This document shows, piece after piece, positions 5,235 through 11,463 of a DNA stretch of 11,463 nucleotides. Made by a program: the position numbers and the translations under genes. The DNA lies in contig CAYFPI010000022.1 of assembly GCA_964344985.1 (NCBI GenBank), forward strand, positions 1 to 11,463. Reading direction: 5' to 3'. Each line of letters opens with the position of its first letter. Positions within the stretch are counted from its first letter, which is position 1. The notes beneath the pieces were generated by a model. It saw only the letters and a list, made by a program, of their open reading frames with translations, ran no database searches and was not told the origin of the DNA. The DNA is from Thioglobus_A sp964344985. GTDB lineage: Bacteria; Pseudomonadota; Gammaproteobacteria; PS1; Pseudothioglobaceae.

Positions 5235-7229
5235 GTGGGCAAGAAATTCCAACTAGAATCAAAATTTTCTCCAAGTGGTGACCAGCCTGAAGCAATTAAA
5301 ACTTTAGTTGCTGGTGTCGATGCTGGCGAGAAGTTTCAAACACTTTTAGGTGTGACTGGTTCAGGTAAAACATTCACTCTGGCAAATGTTATTAAACAGA
5401 CCAAACGCCCAAGCTTAATCATGGCGCCTAACAAAACTTTAGCAGCCCAACTTTACGCTGAAATGAAAGAGTTTTTCCCAAATAATGCGGTCGAGTATTT
5501 TGTTTCCTATTATGACTATTACCAGCCTGAAGCTTATGTGCCGGCAAGTGATACCTACATTGAGAAAGACTCATCCATTAATGAACAAATTGAGCAGATG
5601 CGCCTGTCTGCCACCAAAGCCTTGCTTGAGCGTGATGATGTTATTATTATTGCCAGTGTTTCAGCCATCTATGGTTTAGGAGATCCAGACAGTTATATGC
5701 AAATGCTCTTGCATTTAAGTGTGGGTGAGATATCTAATCAGAGAGAGATCCTTTCTCGTTTGTCACAAATGCAATACACTCGTAATGATGTTTCACTTAG
5801 CAGGGGTTGTTTTCGAGTTAAAGGCGAAGTGATTGATATTTTCCCAGCCGACTCTGAAGAGCAAGCCTTGCGTGTTGAGATGTTTGATGAAGAGGTGGAG
5901 AGGTTGTATTGGTTTGACCCATTAACGGGCGAAAAACTTAAATCATTACAAAGAGTGACTGTTTATCCACAAACCCACTACGTTACACCAAAATCAAAAA
6001 TTTTAAACATGCTAGATGACGTTAAAGACGAGCTGAAAGATAGGCGTAAAGAGCTTTTATCTTTAAACAAGCTAGTGGAAGAGCAGCGTCTTACTCAACG
6101 CGTACATATGGATATCGAGATGATGCGAGAGCTTGGATACTGCACAGGTATTGAAAATTACTCGCGTTATTTATCAGGCAGAAACCCAGGAGAGGCACCA
6201 CCAACACTACTTGATTATTTGCCGGACAATGCTTTGGTAATTTTGGATGAGTCGCACGTGACTGTGAGCCAAATTGGTGGCATGTATAACGGTGATAGGG
6301 CGCGCAAAAAAACATTGGTTGAGTTTGGATTTCGCTTGCCTTCAGCGCTTGATAATCGCCCGTTAAAATTTGAAGAATTTGAAGATCGAGTTCACCAATG
6401 TATTTTGGTATCAGCCACACCAGCAGCTTATGAGCTTGAAGTTTCAAATGTTATTGCCGAACAAGTGGTAAGACCAACGGGTTTGTTAGATCCTGAAATT
6501 GAGGTTAGACCGGTGGAAACTCAGGTGGATGATCTACTTAGTGAAATCAATAAACGCGTTAAAGTTGGAGATCGAGTGCTAGTCACTACGCTCACTAAGA
6601 AGATGTCTGAACAACTGAGTGATTATCTTAATGAGCATCAAGTTAGAGTAAGGTATTTACACTCTGATATTGATACGGTTGAGCGTGTGGAAATTATTAG
6701 AGATCTGCGTTTAGGTGTGTTTGATGTATTGGTTGGTATTAACTTGCTTAGAGAGGGTTTGGATATTCCAGAGGTTTCGTTAGTAGCTATTTTAGATGCT
6801 GATAAGGAAGGTTTTTTACGTTCTGAGAGATCGCTTATTCAAACTATGGGCAGGGCAGCTAGAAATGTTAACGGCAAGGCAATCTTGTATGCTGATCGTA
6901 TTACTGGATCCATGCAAAGAGCTATGGATGAAACTAATAGGCGTCGAAAAAAACAACAAGCACATAATAAGAAAAATAACATTATTCCAAAAGGTGTTTC
7001 TAAGCCAATTATTAATATTTTAGAAACGGATTTGACCAGTGAACAGGATAATCAAGATAATACTGAAATTGTTATTGAGCAGCTTTCTCCCGTACAATTG
7101 GCAAAGAAAATTAAAGAACTAGAAAAACAAATGTACGCTTATGCACAAGAGTTAGAGTTTGAGCGTGCTGCTGATATGCGTAATCAAATTAAACAATTAA
7201 AAGAATCGCAGTTTCAATCCGCCTTATGA
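5235..7229 (+). CDS. uvrB: Excinuclease ABC subunit B
   Basis: UvrB is the damage-verifying helicase-like subunit of UvrABC nucleotide excision repair; UvrA loads it and it then recruits UvrC. Numbering from the GTG at 5235 gives 664 residues (E. coli 673) and matches E. coli positions: Walker A GVTGSGKT (39-46), beta-hairpin tyrosines in YYDYYQPEAY (92-101), DESH (338-341), then helicase motifs GINLLREGLD and QTMGRAARN. A C-terminal UVR motif (KKIKELEKQMYAYAQELEFE) contacts UvrC. The frame is open further up, to TTG codons at 5178 and 5202, which would add 19 or 11 residues with no family counterpart. GTG 5235 gives VGKKFQLESKFSPSGDQ, aligned with E. coli MSKPFKLNSAFKPSGDQ, so I prefer it. 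No start has a good Shine-Dalgarno. No SOS box was recognised upstream. The stop overlaps queE by four bases. Confidence 0.95.
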   Translation: MGKKFQLESKFSPSGDQPEAIKTLVAGVDAGEKFQTLLGVTGSGKTFTLANVIKQTKRPSLIMAPNKTLAAQLYAEMKEFFPNNAVEYFVSYYDYYQPEAYVPASDTYIEKDSSINEQIEQMRLSATKALLERDDVIIIASVSAIYGLGDPDSYMQMLLHLSVGEISNQREILSRLSQMQYTRNDVSLSRGCFRVKGEVIDIFPADSEEQALRVEMFDEEVERLYWFDPLTGEKLKSLQRVTVYPQTHYVTPKSKILNMLDDVKDELKDRRKELLSLNKLVEEQRLTQRVHMDIEMMRELGYCTGIENYSRYLSGRNPGEAPPTLLDYLPDNALVILDESHVTVSQIGGMYNGDRARKKTLVEFGFRLPSALDNRPLKFEEFEDRVHQCILVSATPAAYELEVSNVIAEQVVRPTGLLDPEIEVRPVETQVDDLLSEINKRVKVGDRVLVTTLTKKMSEQLSDYLNEHQVRVRYLHSDIDTVERVEIIRDLRLGVFDVLVGINLLREGLDIPEVSLVAILDADKEGFLRSERSLIQTMGRAARNVNGKAILYADRITGSMQRAMDETNRRRKKQQAHNKKNNIIPKGVSKPIINILETDLTSEQDNQDNTEIVIEQLSPVQLAKKIKELEKQMYAYAQELEFERAADMRNQIKQLKESQFQSAL

Positions 7230-7864
7230 ATACAAAACTAAATATTAATGAAATATTTTATTCACTACAAGGTGAGGCGCGTGAAATCGGCTTGCCAACA
7301 GTCTTTATACGCTTAACGGGTTGCCCACTGCGTTGTTCATATTGCGATACAGAATATGCATTTAAAGGTAATCATTTGGTATCTGTTGATGAAATCATTA
7401 AGCAGGTTGAAACTTACAAGACTCGATATGTTTGTGTAACAGGTGGTGAGCCTTTAGCGCAAATTAATTGTCATATATTATTAGATGCGCTTATTGCTAA
7501 AGATTATCAAGTATCTCTTGAAACCAGTGGCTCTATAGATGTCTCAGAGGTAAATCCAAAAGTATCCATTGTTATGGATGTAAAAACCCCTTCATCAAAT
7601 GAATCTGAGCAAAATAAATATAGCAATATAGCGTTACTCAAAGCTAAAGATCAACTTAAATTTGTTATTGGATCAAAGCAAGATTTTGATTGGAGTGTTG
7701 AAATTCTAGAAAAGCATCCAAGTAATACTGAAGTGTTATTCTCACCTGTTTTTGGAGCTATAACCCCAACACAATTAGCTGATTGGATTATTGAAAATCA
7801 GCTTAATGTACGCATGCAGGTACAGTTGCACAAATTACTTTGGGGCGATGAGCAAGGAAAGTAA
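7226..7864 (+). CDS. queE: 7-carboxy-7-deazaguanine synthase (queuosine biosynthesis)
   Basis: A 212-residue radical SAM enzyme that contracts 6-carboxy-5,6,7,8-tetrahydropterin to 7-carboxy-7-deazaguanine, the step between QueD and QueC on the way to queuosine in tRNA anticodons. Visible features are FYSLQGE (11-17), the 4Fe-4S motif CPLRCSYC (Cys33, Cys37, Cys40), TGGEP for SAM binding (72-76), and the family's QLHKLLWG ending. The SLQGEAREIGLP-x-FIRL-x-GC block is diagnostic. The ATG lies inside the uvrB stop (ATGA overlap) with no separate Shine-Dalgarno, so translation is probably coupled to uvrB. queC and queD are not in this window. The gene ends 3 bp from the convergent Hsp20 gene. 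Confidence 0.95.
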   Translation: MNTKLNINEIFYSLQGEAREIGLPTVFIRLTGCPLRCSYCDTEYAFKGNHLVSVDEIIKQVETYKTRYVCVTGGEPLAQINCHILLDALIAKDYQVSLETSGSIDVSEVNPKVSIVMDVKTPSSNESEQNKYSNIALLKAKDQLKFVIGSKQDFDWSVEILEKHPSNTEVLFSPVFGAITPTQLADWIIENQLNVRMQVQLHKLLWGDEQGK

Positions 7865-7867
7865 GAT

Positions 7868-8350
7868 TTATTTGATTTGAATTTTTTTAACTTTAGGTTT
7901 TGGCTGATCCAATCTAGGGATAGACACTGTTAAAACACCTTCTTTAAAGTTCGCATCAATATTATCTTCATCCGCATCACTTGGTAAAGAATACGATTGT
8001 GAAAAACGGCTAGATGCAGTTCGTGAACTATTGCCTGTTTTTTCACTAACTTGAATGCTACCTTTAATGTAAATTGTATCGTCCTTAGTGGAGATGTCTA
8101 AATTTTCTTTATCTAAATTGTTAACTTGTATTTGAATGATATAGCTATTGGTTTCTTTATCAATGTAGCGACGAGATTGTGTGCCAAATGATGTTGTGTT
8201 TTGTATCTCACGCATCTGATTATCAAAGTGCTGAAATTGCTTATTAAAATCAGACCATATATTGTTGTTAAACATACTATTTTGAAACGGCGTGTTAGCA
8301 AAAGCAGTACTAGAGAAAGCCAACAAGGATAGTAAGATTTTTTTATTCAT
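7868..8350 (-). CDS. Exported small heat shock protein (Hsp20/alpha-crystallin)
   Basis: A 160-residue protein with a signal peptide: MNKK, then a hydrophobic stretch ending STAFA with probable cleavage after residue 18. The mature N-terminal arm is rich in Phe, Asn and Gln (19-58). An alpha-crystallin domain covers about 60-147 and includes the hallmark FKEGVLTVSIP (135-145). A C-terminal IQI (157-159) is an IxI anchor, used by the family for oligomer assembly. ATP-independent holdases of this family normally work in the cytoplasm; the signal peptide implies a periplasmic version. The start is ATG 8348-8350 with GAGAAG four bases upstream; a TTG twelve bases earlier would add four residues without a ribosome binding site. 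It has a sigma-70-type promoter and no visible sigma-32 signature. A lipobox is absent. The client is unknown. Confidence 0.88.
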   Translation of the reverse strand: MNKKILLSLLAFSSTAFANTPFQNSMFNNNIWSDFNKQFQHFDNQMREIQNTTSFGTQSRRYIDKETNSYIIQIQVNNLDKENLDISTKDDTIYIKGSIQVSEKTGNSSRTASSRFSQSYSLPSDADEDNIDANFKEGVLTVSIPRLDQPKPKVKKIQIK

Positions 8351-8387
8351 TTTTCTTCTCAAAATTTATTATTAATTACTGTTTGTT

Positions 8388-8416
8388 AATATAGCAAATT
8401 ATTCACTTTTAATCAA
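8388..8416 (-). promoter_or_regulatory. Promoter of the exported Hsp20 gene
   Basis: On the minus strand TTGATT (8411-8416) and TATATT (8388-8393) are 17 bp apart, about 37 bp upstream of the ATG. The -35 overlaps the stop codon of sulP. This fits housekeeping sigma-70 rather than a heat-shock sigma-32 promoter. Confidence 0.65.
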
Positions 8417-9936
8417 GCTAATTTATCATCAGCAACATGATATTTTGGATCTTCTAATACGTTAACCTCTACCAATCCTTTTGCTGTTTTAAGTAACAAT
8501 CTACATTCAGAGCTTAAATGTTTAAGATGCAATATTTTTCCAGCTCTTTTGTAGCGATCTGCTAATTTATCAATAGCTTGAATGGCTGAGTGATCCATAA
8601 CTTGAGAATTTTCAAAGTCAACAAATACATTTTCAGGGTCATCATATGGCGTGAATAACTCTTGAAAGTTGTGTGTATTAGCAAAGAATAGCACGCCATT
8701 TATTTGGTAAGTCTTGATGCCACTTTCTTCATTGGTGTCTTTTTTAGCATAAATTTGCTTTGCATGTTGCCAGGCGAAAACAATGGCTGACATTAACACA
8801 CCCACAATAACAGCAATAGCCAAGTCGGTAAATACAGTAATGACTGCCACTGAAATACCCACAACACTATCAGCAACAGGTACACGCGAGATTAGTCTAA
8901 AACTACACCACTCAAAGGTTCCGATTACTACAATAAACATCACGCCCACTAGTACTGCAATTGGGATTTGCTCAATGTATTGAGAGAACAGCAAGATGAA
9001 ACTCAGTAAAAAAGCACCCGCAACAAAGCCTGATAAGCGACCACGACCACCTGATTTAATATTGATAATACTCTGGCCCACCATAGCACAACCACCCATG
9101 CCACCAAAAAATCCTGTTACTGTATTAGCAACGCCTTGACCAATACTTTCTTTGTTTGGTTTTCCTGTTGTCTCTGTTAACTCATCAACTAGGTTTAATG
9201 TTAGTAGAGATTCAATTAATCCAACTAGTGCTAAGATAATACTATAAGGTAGAACGATGTATAAAGTCTCTAAAGTAAAGGGAACCTCTGGAATGGCAAA
9301 GCTTGGAAGGTCGCCAGAAATTGAAGCCATATCACCAACGGTTTTTGTATCTAGGTTAAAGATAATAGCAACTGCTGAACCTGCCACAATAGCAACTAAT
9401 GTAGAAGGGATGGCGGTGGTTATTTTTGGCAAATAATGAATAATAGCCATAGTTAGTAGAATTAATCCGCTCATAATAATAAGTGCATTGCCACTAATAA
9501 AACCGCCATCGGCAAGTTTAAAGTGCTCAAGTTGTGCCAAGAAAATCACCATAGCTAAGCCGTTAACAAAGCCTAAAAATACCGGATGAGGTACTAAGCG
9601 AATAAATTTGCCCAGCTTAAATAAGCCAAAAGCAATTTGTAATACTCCCATCAGCACCACAGCAGCAAATAAATACTGAACACCGTGTTCAACCACCAGT
9701 GCTACCATTACAACGGCCAAAGCACCTGTTGCACCAGAGATCATGCCTGGGCGACCGCCTAATAATGAAGTGATCATACCCACCATAAAAGCAGCATATA
9801 GTCCTACCAGTGGATGAACGTGGGCAACCAAGGCAAACGCTACTGCTTCAGGTACTAAAGCCAAAGCTACCGTTAAGCCAGATAAAAAATCATTCTTAGC
9901 ATTGTTTGGGACGTGTTTATTAATCAGTGAAAACAT
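8413..9936 (-). CDS. SulP family inorganic anion transporter with STAS domain
   Basis: A 507-residue inner-membrane protein. The N-terminal SulP transport domain has about 10-14 membrane segments over residues 15-390, with the family block SGLTVALALVPEAVAFALVA near the start and GLYAAFMVGMITSLLGGRPGMISGATGA after it. A cytoplasmic STAS domain follows (about 410-495), including VFVDFENSQVMDHSAIQAID. SulP proteins carry sulfate, bicarbonate or dicarboxylates, usually coupled to H+ or Na+. The substrate cannot be read from the sequence; a sulfate or bicarbonate role would suit an autotrophic sulfur oxidiser, but that is speculation. The ATG has AAGG about five bases upstream. The gene starts 31 bp after aroC with no terminator or obvious promoter between, so co-transcription with aroC is likely. 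No terminator is visible before the Hsp20 gene. Confidence 0.93.
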   Translation of the reverse strand: MFSLINKHVPNNAKNDFLSGLTVALALVPEAVAFALVAHVHPLVGLYAAFMVGMITSLLGGRPGMISGATGALAVVMVALVVEHGVQYLFAAVVLMGVLQIAFGLFKLGKFIRLVPHPVFLGFVNGLAMVIFLAQLEHFKLADGGFISGNALIIMSGLILLTMAIIHYLPKITTAIPSTLVAIVAGSAVAIIFNLDTKTVGDMASISGDLPSFAIPEVPFTLETLYIVLPYSIILALVGLIESLLTLNLVDELTETTGKPNKESIGQGVANTVTGFFGGMGGCAMVGQSIINIKSGGRGRLSGFVAGAFLLSFILLFSQYIEQIPIAVLVGVMFIVVIGTFEWCSFRLISRVPVADSVVGISVAVITVFTDLAIAVIVGVLMSAIVFAWQHAKQIYAKKDTNEESGIKTYQINGVLFFANTHNFQELFTPYDDPENVFVDFENSQVMDHSAIQAIDKLADRYKRAGKILHLKHLSSECRLLLKTAKGLVEVNVLEDPKYHVADDKLA

Positions 9937-9967
9937 AACTACCTTATTAAGTTAATTTTTATTAAAT

Positions 9968-11065
9968 TTAGTTTGAAGCTGGCACCACAGGTGTTGAAGA
10001 ACTGACACCTGTATTTTGTGCGCGATGACGCATAACGTGATCCATAATTGTCATGGCCAGCATGGCTTCAGCAATAGGAGTGGCACGAATGCCAACACAA
10101 GGGTCATGACGACCTTGTGTGATTACTTCAATTGGATTGCCGTCTTTATCAATACTGTCAACTGGCAAGCGCAAACTAGAGGTAGGCTTAAGTGCCATAG
10201 AGACTAGCAAATCTTGCCCTGAAGTAATGCCACCCAGTGTGCCACCAGCATGGTTAGAAGCAAAACCTTCTGGCGTAATTGCATCACGATGCTCAGTGCC
10301 TTTTTGAGTAACACAGTTAAATCCTGCACCAATCTCAACACCCTTAACAGCATTGATACTCATGATAGCGTGAGCAATGTCTGATTCAATTCTATCAAAA
10401 ATTGGCTCGCCTAAACCAACGGGCATATTGGTGGCTACCACATTAACCCTTGCACCGATTGAATCGCCCGACTTGCGTAGTGCGTCCATATATTCTTCAA
10501 GCTCACTCACCTTGTTTGCATCAGGGCAAAAGAATGGATTATTGTGAACCTCATTCCAGTCAAGTGTTTCAGCTTCAATTGGTCCTAGTTGTTTAAGGTA
10601 GCCTTTAATTTCAATGCCTAGGTTTTCTTTTAAGTATTTTTTAGCAATGCCGCCACAAGCAACGCGCATGGCAGTTTCGCGTGCACTAGAGCGACCACCA
10701 CCACGATAATCTCTAAAACCATATTTTTGATCATAGGTGTAATCAGCATGTCCAGGTCTAAAGGTGTTGGCAATATTGCCGTAGTCTTTAGAGCGTTGAT
10801 CTGTGTTTTGAATAATTAGAGCAATCGGCGTACCAGTGGTTTTTCCTTCAAAAGTGCCTGAAAGAATTTTTACTAAATCGTCTTCACGACGTTGTGTTGT
10901 ATGGCGTGAAGTTCCTGGTTTTCTAAGATCTAGATCGCCTTGCAAGTCAGCCTCACTCAGATCCATACCAGGAGGACAACCATCCACAATACCAACTAGT
11001 GCCTCACCATGAGACTCGCCAGCAGTAGTCACTGTAAATAATTTTCCAAACGAATTACCAGACAT
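9968..11065 (-). CDS. aroC: Chorismate synthase
   Basis: A 365-residue enzyme that makes chorismate from 5-enolpyruvylshikimate-3-phosphate with reduced FMN, the last shikimate-pathway step. It feeds aromatic amino acids, folate and quinones. Family signatures are GESHGEALVGIVDGCP (16-31), LRKPGTSRHTTQRREDD around Arg48 and Arg54, FRPGHADYTYDQKYG with His106, RGGGRSSARET (121-131), and GRHDPCVGIRATPIAEAM near the C-terminus. Length is normal. Start: ATG 11063-11065 with AGG about eight bases upstream. It lies 50 bp after the small membrane protein gene and 31 bp before sulP on the same strand. A TATAAT sits in the 50-bp gap. The last dozen residues (GVSSSTPVVPASN) are variable in the family. 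Confidence 0.97.
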   Translation of the reverse strand: MSGNSFGKLFTVTTAGESHGEALVGIVDGCPPGMDLSEADLQGDLDLRKPGTSRHTTQRREDDLVKILSGTFEGKTTGTPIALIIQNTDQRSKDYGNIANTFRPGHADYTYDQKYGFRDYRGGGRSSARETAMRVACGGIAKKYLKENLGIEIKGYLKQLGPIEAETLDWNEVHNNPFFCPDANKVSELEEYMDALRKSGDSIGARVNVVATNMPVGLGEPIFDRIESDIAHAIMSINAVKGVEIGAGFNCVTQKGTEHRDAITPEGFASNHAGGTLGGITSGQDLLVSMALKPTSSLRLPVDSIDKDGNPIEVITQGRHDPCVGIRATPIAEAMLAMTIMDHVMRHRAQNTGVSSSTPVVPASN

Positions 11066-11096
11066 ACACTTAACCTAGAGTTTTAATATGTTATTG

Positions 11097-11102
11097 ATTA
11101 TA
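11097..11102 (-). promoter_or_regulatory. Candidate -10 box (TATAAT) for aroC-sulP
   Basis: A consensus TATAAT on the minus strand lies about 31 bp upstream of the aroC ATG. The -35 region at 17 bp is poor (AATGAA) and falls at the end of the upstream gene. It overlaps a short hairpin-like element, TACCT-AGAC-AGGTA (11101-11114). Confidence 0.45.
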
Positions 11103-11115
11103 CCTAGACAGGTAT

Positions 11116-11382
11116 TTATTTCATTAGTTTGTCTGACACTTTATTGTAAACCCAGGCAATTGCAAACCCACCGATGGCGGCGTCCATAAAACCCCAGATC
11201 ATACCAATAATAATGCCGATAAAATCAAGTGAATATCCCAAGTAAATACTTGATAAGAAACCTGATACATTGTGAAGATAAGAGTCAGAAATAAGAGTCA
11301 CTAACGATACAAAAAGTACACTTAATGACCAAACAATACCTAATGCTAAAGAAAAAGATTTAGTGTTGATTTTCTTATTCAT
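11116..11382 (-). CDS. Small two-segment membrane protein, probably DUF5676 / 'bacteriophage holin' label family
   Basis: An 88-residue protein with two predicted membrane segments (about 11-32 and 54-78), a charged N-terminus (MNKKINTKSF) and a basic C-terminus (NKVSDKLMK). The pattern LALGIVW near the start, then SSIYLGYSLDFIGIIIG and WGFMDAAIGG-x-x-IAWVYNK, matches a small family that I recall as DUF5676, often labelled bacteriophage holin in chromosomes of free-living bacteria. Nothing else phage-like is nearby, so the holin name should not be taken as function; the role is unknown. A strong promoter lies so close that the predicted transcript start falls at or within a base or two of the ATG, and no Shine-Dalgarno is visible. 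It may be transcribed into aroC, 50 bp downstream. Confidence 0.75.
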   Translation of the reverse strand: MNKKINTKSFSLALGIVWSLSVLFVSLVTLISDSYLHNVSGFLSSIYLGYSLDFIGIIIGMIWGFMDAAIGGFAIAWVYNKVSDKLMK

Positions 11383-11388
11383 GGTTTC

Positions 11389-11417
11389 ATTGTACTACTA
11401 AATAAAGCTAGGGTCAA
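11389..11417 (-). promoter_or_regulatory. Promoter of the small membrane protein gene (possibly leaderless)
   Basis: On the minus strand TTGACC (11412-11417) and TACAAT (11389-11394) are exactly 17 bp apart. The -10 ends only 6 bp before the ATG at 11382, so the expected start site coincides with the start codon. Confidence 0.7.
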
Positions 11418-11463
11418 GACAACTTAAGCATATTTAAAAACCTGTTAAAGTACTGTCATGACA

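Noticed and set aside
6091..6447. Minus-strand 118-codon frame within uvrB
   Set aside because: It lies wholly inside the conserved uvrB coding frame and shows no recognisable domain.
11116..11382. Prophage remnant suggested by a holin-like protein
   Set aside because: No integrase, lysin, capsid or attachment site is nearby, and this small membrane family is common outside phages.
11454..11463. 10-bp palindrome TGTCATGACA at the right edge, with a possible start ATG at 11458
   Set aside because: It is cut by the window end; neither an operator nor a coding start can be supported.

Overview
The window reads as a compact, AT-rich gammaproteobacterial chromosome segment. The housekeeping proteins (UvrB, YgiQ, chorismate synthase, QueE) align residue for residue, from memory, with their Escherichia coli counterparts. 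Two tandem exported, repeat-rich proteins at the left end resemble sulfur globule proteins. Together with the SulP transporter and the low GC, this suggests a sulfur-oxidising lineage such as SUP05/Thioglobus or related mollusc symbionts. That placement is an inference.

Left end (1-1145): the 3' end of a gene for an Ala/Gly/Asp/Tyr/Lys-rich repeat protein, a strong terminator, then a complete secreted paralogue with six 9-residue SNWGPFDGG-type repeats. A tRNA-Asn(GTT) with encoded CCA and its own terminator follows.

Centre left (1220-3996): ygiQ, a radical SAM protein gene split by a run of ten Ns. The flanks show that this gap is artificial: removing the Ns and a duplicated TAT restores one 712-residue frame. 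Next comes a ParD/ParE-type toxin-antitoxin pair behind a promoter overlapped by a perfect 10-bp inverted repeat, a likely autoregulatory operator.

Centre (4000-7864): an aspartate-type aminotransferase on the minus strand, diverging from uvrB, whose stop overlaps the start of queE by four bases (ATGA). uvrB probably starts at a GTG rather than at the upstream TTG codons.

Right (7868-11463): minus-strand genes in the order small membrane protein, aroC, sulP, exported Hsp20. aroC and sulP are 31 bp apart and probably co-transcribed; the Hsp20 gene and the small membrane protein gene each have a recognisable promoter. The Hsp20 protein carries a signal peptide, which is unusual for an alpha-crystallin chaperone.

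Most of the window is ordinary core genome. The parts worth a second look are the tandem secreted repeat proteins, the exported Hsp20, the toxin-antitoxin operator, a possible leaderless transcript, and the false gap in ygiQ. I see no CRISPR array, insertion sequence, phage module or unmistakably new multi-gene system.
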